Assembly: GCA_963706885.1 (NCBI GenBank)
Contig: CAVPNX010000025.1
Location: 186,001 to 250,000 of the forward strand
Direction of reading: 5' to 3'
Source of the DNA: Prado023 sp963706885
Lineage (GTDB): Bacteria; Actinomycetota; Actinomycetes; S36-B12; CAIYMF01
DNA: 64,000 nt
Shown: positions 42,477-50,859 of the stretch, piece after piece
Numbering within the stretch: the first letter of the stretch is position 1
Layout: each line of letters opens with the position of its first letter
Translations under genes and position numbers: made by a program
The notes under the pieces: generated by a model
Told to the model about the DNA's origin: nothing
Seen by the model: the letters and a program-made list of their open reading frames with translations, nothing else
Database searches by the model: none

Positions 42477-44326
42477 AGCATCTCCCTGATCTGGTCGGCC
42501 AGCTCGGTGGCCTTGAACGGCAGGCCACGGACCTGGTTGTAGCCCTGGGCGTCGACCAGGTACTTCGCGCGGATCAGCAGGCTGAGCTGACCGAGGTTCA
42601 TCTCCGGGATGAGCACCCGGTCGTAGGCGCGCAGGACGTCGCCGGTGTTGGCGGGGAACGGGTTGAGGTGGCGCAGGTGGGCGCGGGCGACCCTGCCGCC
42701 CTCAGCGCGGATGATGCCGCAGGCCGCGCCGATCGGGCCATGGGTGGAGCCCCACCCCAGGACCAGCACGCGGGCGTCGCCGTCGGGATCGTCGACCTCC
42801 AGCGGGGCGATGGTGCGTGCGATCCCGTCGACCTTCGCCTGTCGGGTGCGCACCATGAAGTCGTGGTTGTCCGGGTCGTAGCTGATGACCCCCGAGCCGT
42901 CGGCCTTCTCGATCCCGCCGATCCGGTGCTCGAGGCCGGGCGTGCCGGGGATCGCCCACGGCCGGGCCAGCGTCTCGGGGTCCCGCAGGAAGGGCCAGTA
43001 GACCTCGGTGCCGTCGTCGAGTGTGTGGTTCGGCGCCGTGGCGAACTCCACGTGCAGGTCCGGCAGGGTCGCGACGTCGGGCACCCGCCAGGGTTCCGAG
43101 CCGTTGGCCAGGTAGCCGTCGGAGAGCAGCATGACCGGGGTCCGGTAGGTCAGGGCGATCCGGGCTGCCTCGATGGCGGTGTCGAAGCAGTCGCTCGGCG
43201 ACTGCGGTGCCACGATCGGCACGGGGGCCTCGCCGTTGCGCCCGAACATCGCCTGGAGCAGGTCGGCCTGCTCGGTCTTGGTGGGCAGGCCGGTGGACGG
43301 GCCGCCGCGCTGGACGTCGATGACGATCAGCGGCAGTTCGACGGCCATCGCCAGGCCGATCGTCTCGGACTTCAGCGCGATCCCCGGGCCGGAGGTGGTG
43401 GTGACGGCCAGGGAGCCGCCGTAGGCCGCGCCGAGGGCCGCGCCGATGCCGGCGATCTCGTCCTCGAGCTGCAGCGTGCGCACGCCGAACTCCTTGTGCC
43501 GGCTCAGCTCGTGGAGGATGTCGCTGGCCGGGGTGATGGGGTAGGAGCCCAGGAACAGCGGCAGCCCGGACAGCTCGGACGCGGCGATCAACCCGTACGA
43601 CAGTGCGGTGTTGCCGGTGATGTTGCGGTACACGCCGGGGGGCATGACCGCCGGGCTGACCTCGTAGTGGACCGCGAAGTCCTCGGTGGTCTCCCCGTAG
43701 GCCCAGCCGGCGTCGAAGGCGGCGAGGTTCGCAGCCAGGATCTCGGGCTTGCGGCCGAACTTGGCCCTGAGGAAGTCCTTGGTCCCCTCGGTCCCTCGGG
43801 AGTACAGCCAGCTGAGCAGGCCGAGGGCGAACATGTTCTTCGCGCGCTCGGCCTCCTTCTTGGTGATGGCGAACCCCTTGAGCGCCTCGACGGTGAGGGT
43901 GGTGAGGCTCACCGAGTGGACGGCGAAGGACTCGAGGCTGTCATCGGTGAGCGGGTCGGTCGTGTACCCGACCTTCTCCACCGCGCGCTTGGTGAACTCG
44001 TCGCTGTTGATGATCAGGTGCCCACCGCGGCGGACGTGGTGCAGGTTGCTCTTCAGGGCGGCGGGGTTCATGGCGATCAGGACGTCGGCGGCGTCGCCCG
44101 GGGTCTGGATGGCGTGGTCGGCGAACTGCAGCTGGAAGGCGCTGACGCCATGCACCGTGCCGGCTGGTGCCCGGATCTCGGCCGGGAAGTCCGGCAACGT
44201 GGACAGGTCATTGCCGAACGAGGCCGTCTCGTGGGTGAACCGGTCGCCGGTGAGCTGCATGCCGTCACCGGAGTCGCCGGCGAAGCGGATGATGACCTTC
44301 TCGAGCGGGACTACCGGCTTGCTCAC
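42473..44326 (-). CDS. korA: 2-oxoacid:ferredoxin oxidoreductase alpha subunit (KorA)
   Basis: A 617-residue fused gamma-alpha subunit. Seen: N-terminal gamma domain with IIRFAGDSGDGMQLTGDRFT and MNPAALKSNLHHVRRGGHLI (about residues 1-190), the alpha domain with NTALSYGLIAASELSGLPLF, LGSYPITPASDILHELSRHK and TTTSGPGIALKSETIGLAMA, and a C-terminal part with LVLGWGSTHGPIGAACG. GTG start at 44326. It is divergent from the nuoB-like gene (197 bp apart). Confidence 0.93.
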   Translation of the reverse strand: MSKPVVPLEKVIIRFAGDSGDGMQLTGDRFTHETASFGNDLSTLPDFPAEIRAPAGTVHGVSAFQLQFADHAIQTPGDAADVLIAMNPAALKSNLHHVRRGGHLIINSDEFTKRAVEKVGYTTDPLTDDSLESFAVHSVSLTTLTVEALKGFAITKKEAERAKNMFALGLLSWLYSRGTEGTKDFLRAKFGRKPEILAANLAAFDAGWAYGETTEDFAVHYEVSPAVMPPGVYRNITGNTALSYGLIAASELSGLPLFLGSYPITPASDILHELSRHKEFGVRTLQLEDEIAGIGAALGAAYGGSLAVTTTSGPGIALKSETIGLAMAVELPLIVIDVQRGGPSTGLPTKTEQADLLQAMFGRNGEAPVPIVAPQSPSDCFDTAIEAARIALTYRTPVMLLSDGYLANGSEPWRVPDVATLPDLHVEFATAPNHTLDDGTEVYWPFLRDPETLARPWAIPGTPGLEHRIGGIEKADGSGVISYDPDNHDFMVRTRQAKVDGIARTIAPLEVDDPDGDARVLVLGWGSTHGPIGAACGIIRAEGGRVARAHLRHLNPFPANTGDVLRAYDRVLIPEMNLGQLSLLIRAKYLVDAQGYNQVRGLPFKATELADQIREML

Positions 44327-44510
44327 GTTCCGCGCCTCTCGTGACCCGGGGCCTGGCGACCGCGCTTAGGGTGACCTTCGACCCTCCATTCTGTCCCATG
44401 ATCGACGGTGCCGCGTCACGTCCGCGCCGTGTTGCCCGCGGAGCCTGGCGGGCGCGGGGTGGGGGCGGGCGGCCCGCGCGGGGTGGGGGACGGCCCGGGG
44501 CCTGAGGGCC

Positions 44511-44516
44511 TAGCCT
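44511..44516 (+). promoter_or_regulatory. -10 box of a probable leaderless nuoB-like transcript
   Basis: TAGCCT lies 6 nt before the GTG at 44523, and no ribosome-binding site is visible. It sits in the intergenic region shared with korA. Confidence 0.4.
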
Positions 44517-44522
44517 TGACCC

Positions 44523-44966
44523 GTGGTCGGCGCAGCGGTCGAGCGCCGCTGGGTCCAGGTCGGCTCCCAGCGGGTGTCCCTGCACGTCGTGGAGCTGGGC
44601 CTGGCCTGCTGCGGGATCGAGGTCCGCGAGGCGCGTCGCGCCGCTGAGGTGCTGGGGGCGGTGGGCGAGCTGGAAGCGGCCGGGGGGATCGATGCTCCGG
44701 TGGACGTCCACGTCCTGGTGGTCGCCGGGACCGTCACGGCCCGCCTGGCCCCCGGCCTCGTCGAGGCGTTCGCCGCCCTCCCCGAGCCCCGTGCCGTGCT
44801 GGCGTTCGGGGCGTGTGCGGCGACGGGTGGGCCCTACTGGGACTCGTACAGCGTCCTGCCGGGCGCCGCTGAGGTGGTGCCGGTCGATGTCTGGGTGCCC
44901 GGCTGCCCACCTCGGCCCGAGGACCTCGTCGCCGGTCTGGTGGAGGTGCTGCGTGCGCGTCCATGA
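44523..44966 (+). CDS. NuoB-like [4Fe-4S] subunit (orphan complex I paralogue)
   Basis: A 147-residue homologue of the N2-carrying subunit of complex I and group 4 hydrogenases. Seen: the tandem cysteines in ELGLACCGIEV, the third in VLAFGACAATGGPYWDSYS and the fourth in DVWVPGCPPRPEDL, so all cluster ligands are kept. It is about 37 residues shorter than the canonical NuoB of this window and quite diverged. Followed by nuoC- and nuoI-like genes with 14- and 4-nt overlaps, but no nuoD-like or membrane subunit. Leaderless GTG start. Might deliver ferredoxin electrons to quinone; inference. Confidence 0.85.
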   Translation: MVGAAVERRWVQVGSQRVSLHVVELGLACCGIEVREARRAAEVLGAVGELEAAGGIDAPVDVHVLVVAGTVTARLAPGLVEAFAALPEPRAVLAFGACAATGGPYWDSYSVLPGAAEVVPVDVWVPGCPPRPEDLVAGLVEVLRARP

Positions 44967-45442
44967 GCACCGGGTGGAGGCTGTCCAGTGGCGGGCGCAC
45001 TGCGCCGCGCGGGCGGCCGCCGGGGCGGCGATGCTGGACATGCTGACCGCGGTCGATGACCCGGAGGAGGGTCGGATCGAGGTGGTGGCCCACCTCGTCG
45101 ACGTCCCGGGCCGTGCAGCGGCACCTGGTGTGGACGCTGGTGGATCGCGCCGACCCGGTGCTCGACTCGCTCGTCGACGTCTACCCGGGGGCCGCCTGGC
45201 ACGAGCGCGAGGTCCGGGAGATGTTCGGTGTCCGGTTCGTGGGCAACCCGGACCTCCGGCCCCTGCTGACCACGGGGGAGATGGGGTACCCGCTGCGCCG
45301 TACGACCCCCCTGCCGGCCCGGATCACCACCCCGTGGCCGGGGGCCGTCGAGCCCTCGGACCGGCCCGCGGGTGACCGCACCGCGGCCCGTCCGCGTACC
45401 CGACCGGGCCCGCCCGGTGTCCCAGCGCAGTGGTTGTCGTGA
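44953..45442 (+). CDS. NuoC-like subunit (orphan complex I paralogue), frameshifted near 45107
   Basis: A short homologue of the 30-kDa subunit of complex I. Seen: AMLDMLTAVDDPEEGRIEVV, then VQRHLVWTLVDRADPVLDSL and the family signature AAWHEREVREMFGVRFVGNP followed by LRPLLTTGEMGYPLRR. The first half (from GTG at 44953) and second half are in different frames; one surplus base near 45105-45110 (CCCGGGCCGTGCAGCG) joins them into about 162 residues. The C-terminal 40 residues are Pro/Arg-rich. Overlaps both neighbours. Confidence 0.82.
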
Positions 45443-45747
45443 GCGGGCACGCGCGCATCGCGCTGGTCGCGGGCAACTGCACGTCCTGCATGCTGTGCGT
45501 GCGGGAGTGCCCCACGTGGTGCATCTCACTGGAGGCCCACCAGGAGCTCGTCGGGGACCCCGGGGCACGGCGGCCGCGGACCGTCAACGTGCTCGATGAG
45601 TTCCGGATCGACTGGGGCCTGTGCATGTACTGCGGCATCTGCGTCGAGGTCTGCCCCTTCGACGCCCTCGCGTGGCGCGCGGACCCCGTCGCGCCGGAAT
45701 CGGCGCCCACCGCGTTGCGGCACGGGATCGACCAGCTCGAGGGCTGA
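45439..45747 (+). CDS. NuoI-like two-cluster ferredoxin (orphan complex I paralogue)
   Basis: A 102-residue 2x[4Fe-4S] protein. Seen: CTSCMLCVRECPTWCISL and CMYCGICVEVCPFDALAW, separated by about 40 residues as in NuoI. The spacing and the VEVCPFDAL end favour NuoI over a free bacterial ferredoxin. The GTG at 45439 overlaps the nuoC-like stop (GTGA); an alternative GTG is at 45430. Third and last gene of the triad; a long palindrome follows. Confidence 0.85.
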   Translation: MSGHARIALVAGNCTSCMLCVRECPTWCISLEAHQELVGDPGARRPRTVNVLDEFRIDWGLCMYCGICVEVCPFDALAWRADPVAPESAPTALRHGIDQLEG

Positions 45748-45758
45748 GTCTCAGCACG

Positions 45759-45801
45759 GTGTGTACGGAATCGACCATCTGATCGTCGTTTCCGTGCACA
45801 C
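45759..45801. repeat. 43-bp near-perfect palindrome between convergent genes
   Basis: The 21-bp arms 45759-45779 (begin GTGTGTACGGAA) and 45781-45801 (end TTTCCGTGCACAC) match as reverse complements at 18 of 21 positions around a single central T. It lies between the nuoI-like gene and the HAD gene. Sequence is unrelated to the two 50-bp repeats. Could be a bidirectional terminator or a REP-like unit. Confidence 0.7.
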
Positions 45802-45819
45802 GGACGTCAGCCGAGCAGC

Positions 45820-46485
45820 TCAGGGCGTCAGCTGGGCCAGCAGCTCCGCGGGTGAGGCCGCCAGCGCGTCCGCCCCGGCCGCCGTGAGCTCCCGGTCGTC
45901 GCCGTACCCCCACAGCACCCCGATGCTGCCCACCCCGACCGCGACCGCCCCGTGTACGTCGTGGCTGCGGTCGCCGATCATGACGGTCCCGTCGGTCGGC
46001 CGCCCCAGCCGGGCCAGGGCCTCGGTGATGATCTCGGACTTCGCGGTGCGCCGGCCGTCGAGCTCCGAGCCGACGACCGTGGCGAAGTACCCGGTCAGGG
46101 CGAAGTGCTCCAGGATCGAGCCGGCGTAGACCTCCGCCTTCGAGGTCGCGACCGCCAGGGTCCGGCCGGCGGACCGAAGGCCGTCCAGGAGCTCGGGGAT
46201 GCCGTCGTAGACGGAGTTGTTGTACTGCCCGTCGGTGGCGTAGTGCTCGCGGTAGGCCGCGATCGCCACGGTCACCTCAGCCGGATCGAACCCACAGAGG
46301 TCCCGGAACGAGTCGAGCAGGGGTGGGCCGATGAACCGATCCAGCGTCGCGTCGTCGGGGACGGGCCTGCCCATGGTCGCCAGGGCGTAGCGCACCGAGC
46401 TGATGATCCCCGGACCCGACGCCGTCAGCGTGCCATCGAGGTCGAACAGGACGGGGTCGGCGTCGGCGAACCGACCGGCCCTCAC
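45820..46485 (-). CDS. HAD-superfamily phosphatase (Gph-like)
   Basis: A 221-residue HAD hydrolase. Seen: motif I PVLFDLDGTLTASGPGI (nucleophile Asp), motif II TLAVATSKAEVYA, motif III lysine in RRTAKSEIITEAL and motif IV TVMIGDRSHDVHGA. The cap is helical, with FIGPPLLDSFRDLCG as in phosphoglycolate phosphatases and pyrophosphatases of the PpaX/Gph type. The substrate is uncertain. The GTG at 46485 overlaps the yajQ stop (GTGA), so the two genes are coupled. Confidence 0.88.
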   Translation of the reverse strand: MRAGRFADADPVLFDLDGTLTASGPGIISSVRYALATMGRPVPDDATLDRFIGPPLLDSFRDLCGFDPAEVTVAIAAYREHYATDGQYNNSVYDGIPELLDGLRSAGRTLAVATSKAEVYAGSILEHFALTGYFATVVGSELDGRRTAKSEIITEALARLGRPTDGTVMIGDRSHDVHGAVAVGVGSIGVLWGYGDDRELTAAGADALAASPAELLAQLTP

Positions 46486-46979
46486 CGGTAGTTGACGAAC
46501 TGGACTGCGAAGTCGAGGTCCGCCTCACGCACCAGCTGCTGCACCGCCTGCAGGTCATCGCGACTCTTCGAGCTGACGCGCAGCTCGTCGCCCATGACCT
46601 GGGACTTCACGCCCTTCGGGCCTGAGTCGCGGATCATCTTGTTGAGCTTGCTGGCCTGCTCCTTGGAGATGCCGGCCTTCAGCGCGCAGAGGATCTTGGT
46701 CTCCTTGCCGGACTGGCGCGGCTCCCCGGCGTCGAGGGCTTTGAGCGACACCTGGCGCTTGACCAGCTTGTCCTTGAGCACGTCGAGGGCGGCCTTGCAG
46801 CGCTCCTCGGTGCTGGACGTGATCTCGATTCCGTCCTCGCCACGCCAGGCGATGGTCGTCTGCGTGTTCTTGAAGTCGAAGCGTGTGGCCACCTCCTTGG
46901 CGGCCTGGTTGAGGGCGTTGTCGACCTCCTGGTGGTCGACCTTGCTGACGATGTCGAAGCTGCTGTCTGCCATGGACAT
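46482..46979 (-). CDS. yajQ: YajQ family protein
   Basis: A 165-residue UPF0234/YajQ protein with a tandem ferredoxin-like fold. Seen: SFDIVSKVDHQEVDNALNQA, shown in full within the family N-terminus, then RFDFKNTQTTIAW, LKDKLVKRQVSLKALD, LCALKAGISKEQASKLNKMI and VMGDELRVSSKSRDDLQAVQ. Xanthomonas and Pseudomonas members bind cyclic di-GMP; for others nucleotide or RNA binding is proposed. The ATG at 46979 overlaps the stop of the preceding HNH gene (TGATG); a second ATG lies at 46973. Confidence 0.93.
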   Translation of the reverse strand: MSMADSSFDIVSKVDHQEVDNALNQAAKEVATRFDFKNTQTTIAWRGEDGIEITSSTEERCKAALDVLKDKLVKRQVSLKALDAGEPRQSGKETKILCALKAGISKEQASKLNKMIRDSGPKGVKSQVMGDELRVSSKSRDDLQAVQQLVREADLDFAVQFVNYR

Positions 46980-48746
46980 CAGGGTAGCTCCCCGCCGCGG
47001 CGGGCACGGCCGTCGCTCGGGTGCCCCGGTGGTGCGCTGGTGGTGCGCTGGTGGCATTCGGGTGCGCCGCGACCAGTCGTCAGGGGCGGTTCCGGGCCGT
47101 CGGTGATCGTGATGCCGGCGGGCGTGCGCCAACGCCATCCCGGTGGAGTGCCGGCCGGGTCCCGGCTGCCGGGGCCGGCCGGCTCCGGGTCCGGTGGGGG
47201 TTCAGGGTCCAGCGCCCAGGGCGTGTGGGTCTTGAGGTTGTGGTGCCGGCGGCACAGCGGCCCGAGGTTGGCCGGGGTTGTCGGTCCGTGCGGCCATGGC
47301 ACTGCATGGTCCAGGTCGCACCGCGTGGCCGGCTGGTGGCACCCGGGGAACCGGCAGCGAGGCTCGCGGGCCCGGATCAGGCGGGCGAGGGCGGCAGAGG
47401 GCACATAGCCCCGCGACCCGGTCGCGGTGATGGCACCGGCAGAGTCCGTGACCCACGCACGCCAGCGTCCGTCACAGGCCAACTCCCGAGCCACGGCGGG
47501 CGGGACGGGACCCAGTCCGGCAACCTCAGCCGGGTCCTCAGCCATGCCAAGGAGGGTCTCCAGGCTCACCACAACCTGGATCTCCGGCCGCGGCAGGTCG
47601 GGCGGGAGGCTGACCCCACGGACCAGCTCCACGTCGTCGCGGGAACCATCGGAGCCCTCGGGATCAGCACCACGGCGTGACTCCTCGGTGGGGGTTGCCC
47701 AGGCGCCCAGCAGCAGGTCGGTCAGGACGTCGGCCCGGAGCTGGTCGCGGGTGCGAGGCTCGGACGACCCGTCTGCGGCGGCGTCGGCCTGGAGCCCGGC
47801 GGCCAGGGCCGTGAGGCGGCGATGGATCCGGTGGGCCTCGACGTCGGCAATGTCGGCGACCAGCGTGGCCATGCCGTCGCCCGTCGGGTGGACTGTGACG
47901 CGGCGGGCGGAGAAGGCCCGGATGCGCGCCTGCTGGGCGGACTCCGGGCAGATGCGCAGGCGAGCCGCGCGGGCCGACCCGGCTGACCTCGGCCGAGTGG
48001 TACGGGCGGCGTCCGGTGGCCAGGCGGTGATGCACCCGGGTGCAGACCTCGGCGATGACTGCGTCCGCGTCCGGCGGTTCGAGATCGGCCACATGGTCGA
48101 GGACCAGACGCCCCGCCCAGGCCGAGATCGCGCCCGACGCGATGAGGGCGACGAGCTGGGGGTGCTGCCCCAGCGCTCGCGCATGCCCGATCCGGTTGCC
48201 CATGGCCGGGATGGTCGAGCGCAGGGCGTGGGCGAGCTCCTCGCGGGCAGGGTCGTGGATCCGCTGGCGGTCGCCGGCGATCTCGAACGAGATCGGCTCC
48301 GGGCCGGCGGCCGAGACCAGGGCAGCGGCGCTTCGCGTGGCAAGCCACGAGGCGCAGGTGTCCCATGCCGCAGCTGTGACGACCTGGCAGGCACATGGCC
48401 AGCCGGGAGCGTGTCCCGGTGTGGGCCAGTCCGGCAGCATGCGGTCGCCGGAGTGGTCCACCGGGCAGGTACTGCCGGGCGGCAGGTCGGCCAGGGCGTT
48501 CACCAGGTGGGGGCCCGGGGCCAGCCACAGCAGTCGTCGCACGGGCTCGTGCAGGGTCGCCTCCCACCAGGACTCCTCGGTCCATGCGGGACGCTCGTCG
48601 AGCCACCAGGCACGCAGCAGTCCGGCCAGCCGGGCTTCGCGCCGCTCGTGGACGTCGCCGGGCGCGGTCACGTCGGGCGGGTCAGAGGGCCGGTCGGCCA
48701 CGGTGACTCCCATTGCTCCCCCCATCTGCGGCTCGCGAACGTCCAC
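46979..48746 (-). CDS. 13E12-family DUF222/HNH endonuclease-like protein, frameshifted near 47985
   Basis: Second DUF222-HNH protein of the window. Seen: N-terminal DUF222 helices (48746 to about 47990), then, in another frame, RICPESAQQARIRAFSARRV, MADDPAEVAGLGPVPPAVAR-type linker (seen as AEVAGLGPVPPAVARELACD) and the HNH domain CRFPGCHQPATRCDLDHAVP with NLGPLCRRHHNLKT. A single indel at about 47975-47995 separates the halves. The C-terminus overlaps yajQ by TGATG, so this gene heads an operon with yajQ and the HAD gene. GTG 48746 or ATG 48713 may be the start. A perfect SOS box lies upstream. Confidence 0.82.
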
Positions 48747-48754
48747 GACGCGCC

Positions 48755-48770
48755 TCGAACTGATGTTCGA
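48755..48770 (-). promoter_or_regulatory. Perfect SOS (LexA) box upstream of the second HNH gene
   Basis: On the minus strand TCGAACATCAGTTCGA fits TCGAACnnnnGTTCGA exactly. The -10 box TAGGAT (48776-48771) directly abuts it, so LexA binding would cover the transcription start. The box of the first HNH gene (3676-3691) has the identical layout. The operon would include yajQ and the HAD gene. Confidence 0.8.
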
Positions 48771-48970
48771 ATCCTACCATCCCCGACCGCCTGCGCAACC
48801 CCGCGCGGCACGGGTGTGGACGGAGCAGGAACCGGCGGAGCCAGCTGGCAGCCCCGATCACCGGGTGAGGCCCCTGACGTGGTCGCCACGTCGGATGCCG
48901 GCCGCGGACGCATGCGGTCGCTGGGTGGTTTGTCCCCGGCCCGTGGGCCCGGGTACGCTTGTCCGGCTAC

Positions 48971-49052
<82 letters not shown>

Positions 49053-49058
49053 CGCGCG

Positions 49059-49095
49059 ACCGAGGCGCCCCCGCACCACGTGGGGGCGCCTCGGT
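49059..49095 (+). terminator. Strong hairpin after tRNA-Tyr
   Basis: Arms ACCGAGGCGCCCCC (49059-49072) and GGGGGCGCCTCGGT (49082-49095) form a perfect 14-bp stem with a 9-nt loop. It is 6 nt behind the tRNA. The tail GTCTGTGTC is only weakly T-rich. Confidence 0.8.
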
Positions 49096-49168
49096 GTCTG
49101 TGTCGGCGGGTCCGGGCAGGTGCAGGCGCCCGAGCGGGAACCCCGATCTGGTGGCAGGGTTGAGCATC

Positions 49169-50089
49169 ATGACCTGGAGCAGCGCCGACATCCCCGACCT
49201 GACCGGCCGCACGATCATCGTCACCGGGGCCAACTCCGGCATCGGCCTCGAGGCCGCCACGGCTCTGGCTGCGCGTGGCGCGGCAGTCACCCTCGCCGTC
49301 CGTGACCCCGGACGAGGTGCAGCCGCGGCACAGCGGATCGGTCAGGTGGCACCAGGAGCCCAGCTCGACGTCGCGCGCCTGGACCTCGCCGACCTGGGCA
49401 GCGTGCGGGAGTTCGCGGCAGCCTGGCTCGAGGGCCACCCCGAGGGCCTCGATGTCCTGGTCAACAACGCCGGCATCATGGCCATCCCCCGGCGCGAGAC
49501 TGCCGACGGGTTCGAGATGCAGCTCGGCACCAACCACCTGGGTCACTTCGCCCTCACGGGGCTGGTCGTGGGGTCGCTGCGGCCCGGTGGTCGTGTGGTC
49601 ACGGTCTCCAGCGGTGTCCACCGGTTCGGCCGCATGGACTTCGACGACCTGCAGTCGGCGCGCTCCTACCAGAAGTGGCGGGCCTACGGGCAGAGCAAGC
49701 TGGCCAACATCCTGTTCGCCCTCGAGCTGCACCGCAGGGCCGAATCGGCGGGTGCCGACCTGCGCAGCATCGCGGTGCATCCGGGCTACGCGGCCACCAA
49801 CCTGCAGTCGGTGGGCCCACGGATGTCCGGCAGCCGGGTCGGGGTGTCGATGGTGAGCGTGGCCAACCGCGTCCTCGCCCAGTCGGCCGACGCCGGCGCG
49901 TGGCCGACGCTGATGGCAGCGACCGATCCGAGCGTGCCGAGCGGCAGCTACATCGGGCCCACCGGCTTCCTGGGCCAGCGCGGGACGCCCGGCTTCGAGA
50001 CCCCGTCGCAGGCCGCGCGGGACGTCGATGCAGCCCGTCGCCTCTGGGACGTGAGCGCCGACCTGACGGGCGTCGAGTACCCCTGGTGA
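49169..50089 (+). CDS. Short-chain dehydrogenase/reductase (retinol dehydrogenase-like)
   Basis: A 306-residue SDR enzyme. Seen: cofactor motif IIVTGANSGIGLEAATALA, DLADLGSVREFAAAW, VLVNNAGIMAIPR, GTNHLGHFALTGL, the catalytic VTVSSGVHRFGR serine and the YGQSKLANILFALEL tyrosine/lysine pair, then VHPGYAATNLQ. The N-terminal Arg pattern after the Gly motif (AVRDPGRG) favours NADP. Related to the WWOX/retinol dehydrogenase branch; substrate unknown. The ATG at 49169 is the first good start after the tRNA terminator. Confidence 0.88.
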   Translation: MTWSSADIPDLTGRTIIVTGANSGIGLEAATALAARGAAVTLAVRDPGRGAAAAQRIGQVAPGAQLDVARLDLADLGSVREFAAAWLEGHPEGLDVLVNNAGIMAIPRRETADGFEMQLGTNHLGHFALTGLVVGSLRPGGRVVTVSSGVHRFGRMDFDDLQSARSYQKWRAYGQSKLANILFALELHRRAESAGADLRSIAVHPGYAATNLQSVGPRMSGSRVGVSMVSVANRVLAQSADAGAWPTLMAATDPSVPSGSYIGPTGFLGQRGTPGFETPSQAARDVDAARRLWDVSADLTGVEYPW

Positions 50090-50156
50090 GCACGTCCGAG
50101 CGGGCCTCGGACGATTTCGTCAATGCCCAGCGGGTCGGGTAACCTTGTCGCGCATT

Positions 50157-50229
50157 GCCCCTTTAGCTCAGTCGGCAGAGCGTCTCCATGGTAAGGAGAA
50201 GGTCTACGGTTCGATTCCGTAAAGGGGCT
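50157..50229 (+). tRNA. tRNA-Thr (GGT)
   Basis: Acceptor arms GCCCCTT and AAGGGGC pair, the anticodon loop CATGGTAA has GGT, the T-loop is GGTTCGATTCC. 73 nt with discriminator T; no encoded CCA. Lies 34 nt upstream of tRNA-Met, so the two are probably co-transcribed with rpmG. Confidence 0.95.
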
Positions 50230-50263
50230 CGGAAGAGCAGTCCCGCAAGGGCTGGCCTTGCAG

Positions 50264-50340
50264 GGCGGAGTAGCTCAGCCTGGCAGAGCAAGCGGCTCAT
50301 AATCGCTGTGTCGCCGGTTCAAGTCCGGCCTCCGCTACCA
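50264..50340 (+). tRNA. tRNA-Met (CAT, elongator)
   Basis: Acceptor arms GGCGGAG and CTCCGCT, D-arm AGCTCAGCCTGGCAGAGC, anticodon loop CTCATAA (CAT), T-arm GCCGGTTCAAGTCCGGC and an encoded CCA. The G-U first pair and lack of the initiator GGG/CCC anticodon stem mark it as elongator rather than initiator. Confidence 0.92.
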
Positions 50341-50407
50341 GACCCGGGTGCCCGCAAGGGCACAGCACGAGGCGCCCACCGTGGCGTGAGACAAGGAAGG
50401 CAGTCCC

Positions 50408-50575
50408 GTGGGCAAGTCCACCGACATCAGGCCGAAGATCACCCTGGCCTGCCAGGAGTGCAAGCACCGCAACTACATCACCAAGAAGAACCGGCGCAAC
50501 GACCCGGACCGCCTCGAGGTGAAGAAGTACTGCGCCAACTGCAACCAGCACACGGCCCACAAGGAGACCCGCTGA
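50408..50575 (+). CDS. rpmG: Ribosomal protein L33
   Basis: A 55-residue large-subunit protein. Seen: the N-terminus VGKSTDIRPKITLACQECKH, the core RNYITKKNRRNDPDRLEVKK and the second cysteine pair YCANCNQHTAHKETR. Two CxxC motifs (CQEC, CANC) make it the zinc-binding C+ form; cysteine-free copies usually occur elsewhere in the genome for zinc starvation. GTG at 50408 after AAGGAAGG (50392-50399). Follows tRNA-Thr and tRNA-Met, as in many actinobacteria. Confidence 0.95.
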   Translation: MGKSTDIRPKITLACQECKHRNYITKKNRRNDPDRLEVKKYCANCNQHTAHKETR

Positions 50576-50677
50576 GGGTCGCACCTGGCGGGCTCGCAGT
50601 CTGAGCCACCGTGTCATGACCAGCGTGGACCGGTTGAGGTTCCACGACGGCCGACACCAGCCGTCTGCATGATCGTT

Positions 50678-50714
50678 CGAAGGGGAGTACCCACTGCGGT
50701 GGGGCTCCCCTTCG
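50678..50714 (+). terminator. Hairpin terminator after rpmG
   Basis: CGAAGGGGAG (50678-50687) pairs with CTCCCCTTCG (50705-50714); the inner CCCAC/GTGGG extends the stem. It ends the tRNA/rpmG unit. The rest of the 284-bp gap up to 50859 shows only a possible -10 TAGGAT at 50822-50827 for the next gene. Confidence 0.75.
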
Positions 50715-50859
50715 CGCATGTCCGGGGGTGTCGGGGCCTCCGGCACAGCGTCCTCGGATCCGGCAGTGACGAAGGGCCGACGCCCGAACCCGCCCACCCG
50801 GCTTCGGTCCCCAACCCTCACTAGGATTCCTCCCAGACTCCGCCGCAGAAGGGGCCCGC

